Positions 1-7,540 of a stretch of DNA of 13,989 nucleotides are shown in pieces (the first letter of the stretch is position 1; the number at the start of each line of letters is the position of its first letter). The notes under the pieces are model-generated. The model was not told where the DNA came from and searched no databases. It saw only the letters and a program-made list of their open reading frames with translations. This DNA comes from CAUZJO01 sp963580245 (lineage in GTDB: Bacteria > Sumerlaeota > Sumerlaeia > MVZB01): assembly GCA_963580245.1 (NCBI GenBank), contig CAUZJO010000122.1, positions 1-13,989 on the forward strand. Reading direction: 5' to 3'. Both the position numbers and the translations under genes were made by a program.

Positions 1-94
1 TTCCGGTCGGGTTAAGCTCGTTTAGCCTCGAGTAGATTCCATTGCGGCATGGGGTGATTGAGCGAGCTAATGCGAGCCTGAGCGAGAAACGATG

Positions 95-256
95 TCAGAT
101 AGCATCGGCCAGGTTGATCATTTGCTTGTGTGGATAGCCCATCCATCCATTAGGGCGTGTTAGGCCCTCGTGGCGGAGGATTTGCCCCTCTTTGATGACG
201 AAATTGACTCTCGCCCGTGCGGCAAACTTCGAAAGCGGACCAGCCCGGTTCTCGCG
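95..256 (-). pseudogene. Possible C-terminal fragment of a larger gene, product not identified
   Basis: An open minus-strand frame of about 53 codons ends at a TGA at 97-95. It has no ATG, GTG or TTG start and begins right after an in-frame TGA at 259-257. The codons mostly end in G or C, as in the genes around it. The peptide contains the string RVNFVIKEGQILRHEG, which faintly recalls the beta-strand plus ikdGk pattern at the C-terminus of amidohydrolase-superfamily proteins. That resemblance is recalled from memory and is weak. The frame lies just downstream of the broken prepilin-like gene on the same strand and could be unrelated debris or chance. Apart from this frame, nothing recognisable is seen in bases 1-284. 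Confidence 0.2.
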
Positions 257-284
257 TCATGTGGCCGATTGAGGATCGGTCCCC

Positions 285-559
285 CTACCGATTGTTCGGC
301 CCGCCGACGAACCCGATCGTGTCGAAATACCAGATGTCTCCGGTGCTGATCGTGCCGTTGGTGGGGTCGTGGATGACGTTCATGGCGCCGTCGCCATCGC
401 CGAGCCAGTAGATCAGTTCCGGGCCTCGAGGAAATTGGGCACGCCGATCGCGGCCAGGATGGCGATGATGTCCACGGCGATCAGCAGCTTAATCAGCGTA
501 AGCCCCCTGATTTTTTTGATCGAGGTTTCGGCCCGGACGTGTATTATACGTGGGCGCAT
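285..559 (-). pseudogene. Broken prepilin-type (GFTLIELL family) protein, internally deleted
   Basis: Two recognisable ends of a planctomycete-type prepilin-like protein are fused with most of the middle missing. Starting at the ATG at 559-557, the N-terminal part reads IRGLTLIKLLIAVDIIAI, then GVPNFLEARN and a TGA. In a frame shifted by one base, the C-terminal part reads through DPTNGTISTGDIWYFDT and ends at a TAG (287-285). The same tail, NGTVSTGDIWYFDTEGF, closes the intact relative at 8413-9093, so the two are paralogous. The usual cleavage motif GFTLIE is altered to GLTLIK, so the conserved Glu at position +5 of the mature pilin is Lys. A charged Asp also interrupts the hydrophobic helix. 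Deletion, frameshift and loss of the key Glu all indicate a dead gene. The intact relative is 226 residues; only about 90 codons remain here. Confidence 0.75.
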
Positions 560-649
560 TCCATGCTGGCGGAGATGTGTGGGAGACTGACGGGGCCGTG
601 GCGCGGGAATTGACTCGGAACCCTGAGATTAAATGAGTTAGGGCTAAGG

Positions 650-2224
650 ATGAAACTGGGAATACCGACCGAAGTCCACGCCGGCGAGCGTCGGGTGGCG
701 GCGACGCCCGACACCACGCGGCGGTTGATCAAGCGGGGCTTCGAGGTGCTGGTCGAGGCCGGCGCGGGCGACAAGGGCAATTTCCTGAATGATGAGTACG
801 CCAAGTCGGGTGCCACGGTCGTGACCGAGACCGAACGGATCTGGGCCGAGGCCGATATCGTGCTCAAGGTCCGCGCCCCCGAGGACCACCCCCGGCTCGG
901 CAAGCACGAGGCCGATTTGCTAGGGCGGGGCGATTTCCTGGTCAGTTTCATCTTTCCCGGCCAAAACAAGGACCTCCTGGAGCGGCTGGCCGCCCGCGAA
1001 GCGACGGTCCTGGCGATGGACTGCATCCCGCGGATCACCCGCGCCCAGAAGATGGACGCGCTCAGCTCGATGGCCAACGTCTCGGGTTACCGGGCGGTGA
1101 TCGAGGCCTCGCACCAGTTCGGGCGCGTCTTTACCGGCCAGATCACTGCCGCGGGCAAGATCCCGCCGGCCAAGGTCCTGGTCATCGGCGCGGGCGTGGC
1201 GGGGCTGGCGGCGATCGGGACGGCCAACGGGCTGGGCGCGATCGTCCGCGCGTTCGACACCCGCCCCGCCGTGCGCGACGAGGTCCGCAGCATGGGGGCC
1301 GAGTTCATTGAGCTTCAGTTCGCCGAGGACGGCGCCGGTGAGGGCGGCTACGCCAAGGTCATGAGCCCCGAGTTCATCAAGGCCGAAATGGACCTGTTCG
1401 AGCAGCAGGCCAAAGAGGTGGACATCATCATCACCACGGCCCAGGTCCCCGGCAAAAAGGCCCCGACGCTCCTCACCGAGCACATCGTCAAATGCATGAA
1501 GGCCGGGTCGGTGATCGTTGACCTGGCCGCCGAGCAGGGGGGCAATTGCGAACTAACCGAGCCCAACGCGATCGTGATCAGGCATGGGGTGACGATGATT
1601 GGTTACACCGACCTCCCCAGCCGCCTGCCGACCCAGGCCAGCCAGCTCTACGGCACCAACATGTATCACCTGCTCGACGAGATGGGCGGCGGCGAGGATT
1701 TCAAGGTTGACATGGATAACGAGGTGGTGCGCGGGGCGTTGGTTCTGCACAAGGGTGAGCTGACCTGGCCGCCGCCCAAACCCAAGGCCCCGCCGACCCG
1801 CGCTCCGGCCCCTCCTCCTCCCCCGGCCAAGCCCGCGGAGCAGCCCAAAGCCGCGGCGGCCGTTCGGAAGGCGGGTGGTTTCGGACTAGGCGGCACGGTT
1901 GCGGCCCTTCTTGCCCTCGGGCTGTTTGTGCTGATCGGGATGTACGCCCCCGATTCCTTCGTGCAACACTTCACGGTCTTCGTGCTGGCGATCTTTGTCG
2001 GTTGGCAAGTGGTTTGGAACGTCTCGCCGGCCCTGCACACGCCGCTGATGAGCGTGACCAATGCCATCAGCGGGATCATCGTCATCGGCGGGATGCTGCA
2101 AATCTCCGGCTCTTTGGGCCGGGCCGCGACGCTGCTCGGCATTGTGGCCGTGCTGGTGGCGATGATCAATGTCGTCGGCGGCTTCTACGTCACTCAGCGC
2201 ATGTTGCGCATGTTTCACAGATGA
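650..2224 (+). CDS. pntA: NAD(P) transhydrogenase subunit alpha (PntA)
   Basis: This is the alpha subunit of the proton-translocating transhydrogenase, a membrane enzyme that reduces NADP+ with NADH using the proton-motive force. At 524 residues it is close to the E. coli-type fused PntA (about 510). The soluble NAD(H)-binding domain I covers residues 1-370: RRVAATP at 14-20, the mobile-loop/dimer region MDALSSMANVSGYRAV at 135-150, the Rossmann GAGVAG at 180-185, AEQGGN at 294-299 and GYTDLPSRLPTQAS at 318-331. A Pro/Ala-rich linker (about 374-405) leads to about four membrane helices (roughly 411-430, 440-458, 470-485, 492-513). The start is supported because MKLGIPTE aligns with the family N-terminus, although the upstream AAGG lies almost against the ATG. 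Only 21 bases separate it from pntB, so the two are surely co-transcribed. In many alphaproteobacteria this protein is split into two genes; here it is fused. Confidence 0.97.
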   Translation: MKLGIPTEVHAGERRVAATPDTTRRLIKRGFEVLVEAGAGDKGNFLNDEYAKSGATVVTETERIWAEADIVLKVRAPEDHPRLGKHEADLLGRGDFLVSFIFPGQNKDLLERLAAREATVLAMDCIPRITRAQKMDALSSMANVSGYRAVIEASHQFGRVFTGQITAAGKIPPAKVLVIGAGVAGLAAIGTANGLGAIVRAFDTRPAVRDEVRSMGAEFIELQFAEDGAGEGGYAKVMSPEFIKAEMDLFEQQAKEVDIIITTAQVPGKKAPTLLTEHIVKCMKAGSVIVDLAAEQGGNCELTEPNAIVIRHGVTMIGYTDLPSRLPTQASQLYGTNMYHLLDEMGGGEDFKVDMDNEVVRGALVLHKGELTWPPPKPKAPPTRAPAPPPPPAKPAEQPKAAAAVRKAGGFGLGGTVAALLALGLFVLIGMYAPDSFVQHFTVFVLAIFVGWQVVWNVSPALHTPLMSVTNAISGIIVIGGMLQISGSLGRAATLLGIVAVLVAMINVVGGFYVTQRMLRMFHR

Positions 2225-2245
2225 TCAGCCGCGCCCGGAGTTTCC

Positions 2246-3661
2246 ATGGCACAAAATAACCTCGTCACCGTTGCCTACATCGTCTCGAGCATCCTGTTCA
2301 TCCTGAGCCTCGGCGGCTTGTCGAACCAGGAGACGGCGCGTCGCGGCAACGTGTACGGCATCATCGGCATGTTCATCGCCGGGTTCGCCACGCTGTTTCA
2401 CGTCCAGTCCGGTGGCCTGGCGGCCCTGTTCCCGGCGATCTTGGTGGGCGCGGTGATCGGGGCGATCGTGGCGGCGCGGGTGGTCATGACTGCCATGCCG
2501 CAACTGGTGGCCATACTCCACAGTTTCGTGGGCCTGGCGGCGGTGCTGGTCGGCATCAGCATCTACCTGGCGCCCCCCGCAGGGCTGATCGGCGCCGAGG
2601 CGGCCATCCACCATATCGAGATATTTATCGGCGTTTTCGTGGGCGCGATCACCTTCACCGGCTCGATCGTCGCGTTCGGCAAGCTGCAGGGCGTCATCGG
2701 GAGCCGGCCGTTGCTGCTTCCCGGCCGCCACTGGTTCAATCTCCTCATGACCGTCCTGTGTGTTTTGCTGGGCGCGAAGTTCTTGGGCATGCACGGGGCG
2801 CTTGGCGGATTGGTCCCGTTGATCATCATGACGCTGATCGCCTTCGTGATCGGCCTGCACCTGGTCTGGGCCATCGGCGGGGCCGACATGCCGGTGGTGG
2901 TCTCGATGCTGAACAGTTACTCGGGTTGGGCCGCCGCCGCCGCCGGATTCATGCTTTCCAATGACCTGCTGATCATCACCGGCGCGCTGGTCGGCTCCAG
3001 CGGCGCGATCCTCAGCTACATCATGTGCCGGGCGATGAACCGCTCGTTTATCAGCGTCATCCTGGGCGGTTTCGGGACCGAAAGCGGCAAGGTGGTGGTC
3101 GCGGCCGAAGGGGGCGAGCAGAAGACCTACGTCACGACCACGGCCGAGGAGACGGCCGACCTGCTGCGCAACGCCAAGAGCGTGATCGTCGTACCCGGTT
3201 ACGGGATGGCCGTGGCCCAGGCGCAATATGCCCTGCGCGCCATCACCCAGATCCTGCGCGAGTGGGATATCCAGGTCCGATTCGGGATCCATCCGGTCGC
3301 CGGTCGCCTGCCGGGCCACATGAACGTCCTGTTGGCCGAAGCCCACGTGCCTTACGACATCGTGCTCGAGATGGACGAGATCAACGCCGATTTCCCGCGG
3401 ACCGACGCGGTCTTGGTCATCGGCGCCAACGACATCGTCAATCCCTCCGCGCTCGACGACCCAAACAGCCCCATCGCCGGGATGCCGGTGCTGGAGGTGT
3501 GGAAGGCCAAGACGGTGGTCACGATGAAACGCAGCATGGCCAGCGGCTATTCGGGCATCGACAACCCCCTCTTCTACAAAGAGAACACGCACATGCTCTT
3601 CGGCGACGCGCGCGAGACCGTCGAAACCGTCCTCAACCGCCTGCGCAACCCCGAAGGCTAA
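2246..3661 (+). CDS. pntB: NAD(P) transhydrogenase subunit beta (PntB)
   Basis: The beta subunit provides most of the proton channel (domain II) and the NADP(H)-binding domain III. The protein has 471 residues against about 462 in E. coli. Residues 1-262 are very hydrophobic with about nine membrane helices. The segment MPQLVAILHSFVGLAAVLVG (84-103) carries the conserved channel His at 92, and GGADMPVVVSMLNSYSGWA (211-229) the conserved Asp at 214. Domain III (about 290-471) shows VPGYGMAVAQAQ (316-327), FGIHPVAGRLPGHMNVLLAE (346-365), GANDIVNP (393-400) and KRSMASGYSGIDNPLF (428-443), the NADP-binding signature. A GGAG at 2237-2240, five bases before the ATG, is a good ribosome binding site. 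It follows pntA directly and shares its promoter. Nothing looks truncated or unusual. Confidence 0.97.
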   Translation: MAQNNLVTVAYIVSSILFILSLGGLSNQETARRGNVYGIIGMFIAGFATLFHVQSGGLAALFPAILVGAVIGAIVAARVVMTAMPQLVAILHSFVGLAAVLVGISIYLAPPAGLIGAEAAIHHIEIFIGVFVGAITFTGSIVAFGKLQGVIGSRPLLLPGRHWFNLLMTVLCVLLGAKFLGMHGALGGLVPLIIMTLIAFVIGLHLVWAIGGADMPVVVSMLNSYSGWAAAAAGFMLSNDLLIITGALVGSSGAILSYIMCRAMNRSFISVILGGFGTESGKVVVAAEGGEQKTYVTTTAEETADLLRNAKSVIVVPGYGMAVAQAQYALRAITQILREWDIQVRFGIHPVAGRLPGHMNVLLAEAHVPYDIVLEMDEINADFPRTDAVLVIGANDIVNPSALDDPNSPIAGMPVLEVWKAKTVVTMKRSMASGYSGIDNPLFYKENTHMLFGDARETVETVLNRLRNPEG

Positions 3662-3703
3662 GGGACCTAACCCAACCTCCCGCCAATCCATTAAGTTCGA
3701 TTT

Positions 3704-3739
<36 letters not shown>

Positions 3740-3752
3740 AATCGTAATCGAA

Positions 3753-3903
3753 TTTCGGGTAATGGAAAAGCAGACCAACGCCCCAAAAAGGCGCAAGTGG
3801 TTGATATTTCTCGACCGGTGGCCTATACCCATAATAGGGGTGGCTGTGGGAGGCCGCGCTTTCTTGAAATTCGCAGACTTTTGAAGCAGGGGAAGGCAGA
3901 TTA
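3753..3903 (+). promoter_or_regulatory. Leader region of the PAAR operon
   Basis: This non-coding stretch must contain the start signals of the five-gene operon that follows, because pntB ends 242 bases upstream and the hexamer array lies between them. A small inverted repeat CCTAT (3822-3826) / ATAGG (3834-3838) sits in an AT-richer patch. TTGATA (3811-3816) and CATAAT (3830-3835) are promoter-like, but only 13 bases apart, so neither is convincing. AGGGGAAGG (3888-3896), seven bases before the ATG at 3904, is a good ribosome binding site. Confidence 0.25.
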
Positions 3904-4569
3904 ATGCCCCCAGCCGCACGCCCAACTGATCGCGTATCGCATACGGCGCCGCCCGTGCTCCAGCCCGGGCCGGGTAGCTCCGATGTATTGATCGGAAACC
4001 TGCCGGCCTGGCGCGCCATTCCCACGGCGGCCGCGAGTGGCCTGCAAGCCGCCAAACAAGCGAGCGATACTACCATTGAGGTGGCCGAGGCGGCCACAAA
4101 GGCCGCGACCGGAACGCCGGGCTATGCCGCGGCCAAGACCGCCGAGGAAACGACGAAGGCGACGGCGGCGACCACGATGGCGTCGACGATCTCCGCGGCG
4201 GCCGGCGGCGCCGATAAGCACGCCTGCACGACCCCCCTGCCCGCTCCTCCCCATGGGCCCGGCGTCGTCATCGACGGCAGCCCGACGGTGCTGATCAACA
4301 ACTTGCCGGCCGCCCGCAAGGACGACAGCGTCCTCGAACCGGTCGGCCCCCCCAACAAGATCACCGGGGGCGAGTCATCGGTCATAATCGGCGACGAGGG
4401 CGACGCCGCGGCCGCCGGTGGCGGAGGTGCGGGGGGCGGAGGTGGGGCCGGCTCGGAAGCGGGAGAGAGCGCGGGCCAGCCCGGTCCGAGTTCGGGCACG
4501 TCCCAAGGCGCGGCGATGTCGGGCGCCTACTCCACCGGCGCGCCCTTCTGCAGCCAGTGTTCCGGATGA
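3904..4569 (+). CDS. PAAR-like domain protein (spike tip of a contractile secretion system)
   Basis: PAAR proteins cap the VgrG spike of type VI secretion systems and related injection machines, and link toxins to it. The 221-residue protein has a split PAAR-type fold. A first half (1-40) contains VLIGNLPAWRAIP. An Ala/Thr-rich, probably helical insertion follows (about 41-100). The second half (104-163) has DKHACTTPLPAPPHGPGVV, PTVLINNLPAARKDD and GPPNKITGGESSVIIG, with His and Cys available for metal binding at the tip. A Gly-rich tail (171-182) ends in a CSQC pair (Cys216, Cys219), which is unusual and could bind metal or form a disulfide. The stop overlaps the ATG of the DUF4123 gene (ATGA), indicating translational coupling. 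No VgrG gene is nearby, so it must act with spike genes encoded elsewhere. The family assignment comes from motif recognition. Confidence 0.85.
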   Translation: MPPAARPTDRVSHTAPPVLQPGPGSSDVLIGNLPAWRAIPTAAASGLQAAKQASDTTIEVAEAATKAATGTPGYAAAKTAEETTKATAATTMASTISAAAGGADKHACTTPLPAPPHGPGVVIDGSPTVLINNLPAARKDDSVLEPVGPPNKITGGESSVIIGDEGDAAAAGGGGAGGGGGAGSEAGESAGQPGPSSGTSQGAAMSGAYSTGAPFCSQCSG

Positions 4570-5093
4570 ATGCACTAAAGATGCCTCAATCCACGACAAA
4601 GATCCTGACGACCGAGACGAGCCCGCTCGAACCCGGCATGCTGGGCGACCGGCCGTTTTGGGTGATCCTTGACGCGACGCCGACAACCCTGATCCCCAAG
4701 CGGCTCGAGCAGGACGACATCGAGGCCGTCTCGCTTTATAAAGGCCGGGCTGATGAGAGGCATTGGGACATCGCCCCATACCTGGCCAGGCTCGATCCCA
4801 ACCTCCTGCGCTGGATCAAGGACATGCTGTGGCACGGCCCTTGGGGGATCGTCCTCAGTGCCGACCAGACGCTCGAAGACCTGCGCAACCATTTCCGAAA
4901 GTTCCTGATGGTCAAGGACCTCGACGGCGACCAGATGTATTTCCGCTTCTACGACCCGCGGGTATTGCCGGTCTTTCTTGGCTCCTGTAAGGAGCGGGAG
5001 CTGGAGGATTTCTTCGGCCCCATCGACGCATTCTGGGCCAAGCAACAGCAAAGCGACCAGTTCAACGTGATGCGGCGAACGGCGAGCGGATAG
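4566..5093 (+). CDS. DUF4123 domain adaptor/chaperone
   Basis: DUF4123 proteins are adaptors that load toxins onto VgrG or PAAR spikes in type VI secretion. This 175-residue protein has the family layout: a start of the type PFWVILDAT (30-38), SLYKGR (56-61), APYLARLD (70-77), WGIVLSADQTLEDLRNHFRK (93-112) and the hallmark MYFRFYDPRVLPVFL (124-138), followed by EDFFGPIDAFW (147-157). The start chosen is the ATG at 4566, whose ATGA overlaps the stop of the PAAR gene. A GTG at 4557 and an ATG at 4581 are in frame and possible. No strong ribosome binding site precedes any of them, which fits re-initiation after the PAAR gene. Its position between tip and putative toxin suggests it serves the 671-residue protein downstream. 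Confidence 0.85.
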   Translation: MNALKMPQSTTKILTTETSPLEPGMLGDRPFWVILDATPTTLIPKRLEQDDIEAVSLYKGRADERHWDIAPYLARLDPNLLRWIKDMLWHGPWGIVLSADQTLEDLRNHFRKFLMVKDLDGDQMYFRFYDPRVLPVFLGSCKERELEDFFGPIDAFWAKQQQSDQFNVMRRTASG

Positions 5094-5111
5094 CTAACGG
5101 AGTCACCGGCG

Positions 5112-5501
5112 ATGATCATTCGTAGAAACCAGATGAACCAGTTCTCACAGTATATGGTCAAGAGCTTTGAGGACCGGATGGTCACGCACTTGCGCAAGTT
5201 CTTCCCCGAGAAAGTCGAGGCGTTGGGGGAGGAGGCGGTCCGCTCCAAGATCCAATCAGGGATCGAGCGGGCCGACGGCTATCTCGTCACGCGCGAGGTC
5301 GACGTGGCGCGCCTCATCGACCTGAAATTCGCCCTGGCCCCGGACTTTGACGAGCTTGAAGAGATGAGCTGGGCGCGCGAGATTCTCGAGGACCACAGTA
5401 TTTCGGGGCAAGACAAGATGGACAGGGTCTACGAAGAGCTGCCCGAGTGCCTTCGGGCCCTTCAGCGCGAAGCCGAGGCGAACAAACAGCCCTGGGAATA
5501 A
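5112..5501 (+). CDS. Conserved small protein associated with PAAR/DUF4123 islands
   Basis: The 129-residue protein is charged, without signal peptide or membrane segment, and probably all-helical. I recognise the general pattern (IIRRNQM near the start, then FEDRMVTHLRKFFPE at 19-33, GIERADGYLVTREVDVARLIDL at 50-71, SWAREIL at 86-92) as a protein often found beside DUF4123 genes. I know of no name or proven role; a part in effector loading or spike assembly is inferred from position only. GGAG at 5099-5102 lies nine bases before the ATG. It starts 18 bases after the DUF4123 stop and ends 23 bases before the next gene. An in-frame ATG at codon 8 is an alternative start. Confidence 0.8.
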   Translation: MIIRRNQMNQFSQYMVKSFEDRMVTHLRKFFPEKVEALGEEAVRSKIQSGIERADGYLVTREVDVARLIDLKFALAPDFDELEEMSWAREILEDHSISGQDKMDRVYEELPECLRALQREAEANKQPWE

Positions 5502-5524
5502 GACCCGGCCCCTAGGAGCCGACC

Positions 5525-7540
5525 GTGGGTTTACTGGACACTCTCATCGACGTTGCCAAGGCAGTCGTGAAGGTCGTCGTCGACGTCGTTGAAACGATCA
5601 TTGGACTGCTGATCGACGCGGTCAAGGACATCCTTGAAAACTTTGGGGATAACGATGTCGGGACGCCCAAGCAGCCGTGTCCCGGCAAGCAGGCTCCGCC
5701 GCAGCTTGGGATTTTGGTCGTGACGGTGCGGCGGGATGACGACGGAACGACGGTTCAGGACGCGACAGTACGGATCACTGGCCCGCAAGTGCGCGAAGGC
5801 CGAACCGACGCGAGCGGACGCGTGACATTTGACAATTTACCCGCGGGTGACTACCGGATTGACGCCATCAAGGATGGGTTTAAGCCCGGCGCCGCCGACA
5901 CAACCGCCGCGGCCAACACGACGAGGACCGCCGACGTGGTTCTTGGCGCCCAGGTCCTGGCCATCACCAGCATTGACAGCCAGTTTGCTCCCGGCGTCGA
6001 GAGCCTCGACATCACATACAACATCCGCAACATGGAGGAGGAGACCGTTCACCTTGAGATCTCGAGCGACGCCCATCCGAGTAATCCACTGTTCAGGCGC
6101 GAGCTTACGGCGGCGGAGAAAGCGACGGGAAACGGAAAAAATATCACTTGGGACGGCCGTTGCACGTCCGGCGGTCCTCCGCTGGCGGGCAAGTGGGCCG
6201 ATCCGGCCCATTCGCCGTACAAGGTGGCCCTTGTCGGGGGAGTTCATCGCGATGAGAAAACGACGAATGTCGAGATCAACACGCTGGACCTTACGCCCAA
6301 TACGGACCCCGGTAACAAGGTCTTCATGAACAATCCGGCCCATAAAATCGATGTCACGGCGCAAGTCTCGCTGAAAAGAAAGACCGGGGCGGCGGCTGTT
6401 ACACCCGTGGAAATCAAGGTGCACTATACCTTTAGCGATCCGGCGCCGCAGAATCGGGCCGCCAATCAATCGTTCATCTATTCCGGCACGAGCACGTTGG
6501 GTAAACGCGGGGATGCCGCCGCGGTCTATTGGGAAGATCACGCCAGTTGCACCTCGACTTCGACCGATGGTTATAAGCTGCAATGCGACGTGATCACCGT
6601 GACGGCCGCGGGCCCCACCCGCGGCGACGCGATCATCTGGTTTAAGCCATCGGGTGTGGGCGGCGATGACTTCAAGCTCAAGGCCGAGGTCTTCGCCGCC
6701 GATGGGACCACGGTTCTCAGGTCCAAGGAAAGCTCGACGTTCACGGTTTGGCGTCGCCTGGGCTTCGCGCCCTACGACATGACCGGATTCACGCATGTCT
6801 CGACCAACGGCACCACGGCCATCCAAGGCGGCTTTTTCACCAATGCGACCTTTGTCCATTACGCCCTTGGCGCGGTGACGACGATTCCGGCTAATCGCAC
6901 CGTGCAGTTCTTCGGGCTTTGGGACCACGGCTCGCTTTTGCAGCTCAGTTGGGCAACGCACCAAGCCAAGACGGCCGCCGAGACCCCGACTGCGGCCGAG
7001 ATCGCGGCGGCCTCGGGTGCGGCAGGCGCGGCGCGCACGGCGGCCCGAGCCGCGATCACGGCCAAGGCCCAAGCCTGGGCGACACGGATCGCCACGCAGT
7101 ACAAGTCGGGTGCCAACGACTGGGCTACCGATGCCGGCGTTCCGGTCAATACTGTCATCGGGGTACAATTTTTTCACCCCAAGTTTGATGGGCACGCCCC
7201 GGGAGGGCAGACGACTCAGTGGACGGCATACCGACCATGGTTAAGCGTTACCCTGACCAACGCCGCGCATTGGTCCACGTACACTGGAGATCCCGACGGG
7301 CGCTGGGATAGAGCCGGAGGCTTCGCCTACGGCAATCGCGCGTATATTTACACCGGTACAGCGAACGCGAGGACTCGCGTCGTCATCGCTCACGAAGCCG
7401 GTCATGAGTCCAAGCAGCAGTTCAAACGCAAGCTCTTCGGCGCCGGTGACCACACCAGCGGCAGCGGCTTGATGGATACGACAGGTTCAAGGAACAGTTT
7501 CACGAACGGAGAAAGGGATATCTTGAGAGGTTACCGATGA
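5525..7540 (+). CDS. Putative secreted effector with carboxypeptidase-regulatory-like domain and C-terminal HEAGH metallopeptidase motif
   Basis: This 671-residue protein starts with GTG, supported by TAGGAG six bases upstream (5513-5518). Residues 1-40 form a hydrophobic, amphipathic-looking segment with no standard signal peptide. Residues about 60-142 look like a carboxypeptidase-regulatory/PEGA-type beta-sandwich (VQDATVRITGPQVREGRTDA, then PAGDYRIDAIKDGFKPG). A second beta-rich part (about 145-250) has a FlgD-like ITWDGR...PPLAGKW pattern, then a further beta-rich region to about 410. An Ala-rich helix (about 480-525) precedes the last domain, which carries VVIAHEAGHESKQ (619-631) with zinc-ligand-type His623, Glu624 and His627, then GDH (641-643) and SGLMDT (647-652), which could supply a third ligand and a Met-turn. 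The usual metzincin spacing HExxHxxGxxH is absent. Its place after PAAR, DUF4123 and the small accessory gene suggests type VI-type cargo. Protease activity is inferred. It could instead be a structural or binding protein. Confidence 0.7.
   Translation: MGLLDTLIDVAKAVVKVVVDVVETIIGLLIDAVKDILENFGDNDVGTPKQPCPGKQAPPQLGILVVTVRRDDDGTTVQDATVRITGPQVREGRTDASGRVTFDNLPAGDYRIDAIKDGFKPGAADTTAAANTTRTADVVLGAQVLAITSIDSQFAPGVESLDITYNIRNMEEETVHLEISSDAHPSNPLFRRELTAAEKATGNGKNITWDGRCTSGGPPLAGKWADPAHSPYKVALVGGVHRDEKTTNVEINTLDLTPNTDPGNKVFMNNPAHKIDVTAQVSLKRKTGAAAVTPVEIKVHYTFSDPAPQNRAANQSFIYSGTSTLGKRGDAAAVYWEDHASCTSTSTDGYKLQCDVITVTAAGPTRGDAIIWFKPSGVGGDDFKLKAEVFAADGTTVLRSKESSTFTVWRRLGFAPYDMTGFTHVSTNGTTAIQGGFFTNATFVHYALGAVTTIPANRTVQFFGLWDHGSLLQLSWATHQAKTAAETPTAAEIAAASGAAGAARTAARAAITAKAQAWATRIATQYKSGANDWATDAGVPVNTVIGVQFFHPKFDGHAPGGQTTQWTAYRPWLSVTLTNAAHWSTYTGDPDGRWDRAGGFAYGNRAYIYTGTANARTRVVIAHEAGHESKQQFKRKLFGAGDHTSGSGLMDTTGSRNSFTNGERDILRGYR

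Noticed and set aside
610..637. Promoter for pntAB based on TTGACT at 610-615
   Set aside because: The only AT-rich -10 candidate (TTAAAT at 629-634) lies 13 bases away, too close for a normal sigma-70 promoter, and no other pairing is better.
5837..7195. Minus-strand open frame of 452 codons opposite the putative effector
   Set aside because: Arg-rich low-information composition with no domain pattern. The plus-strand frame has a ribosome binding site, domains and operon context.
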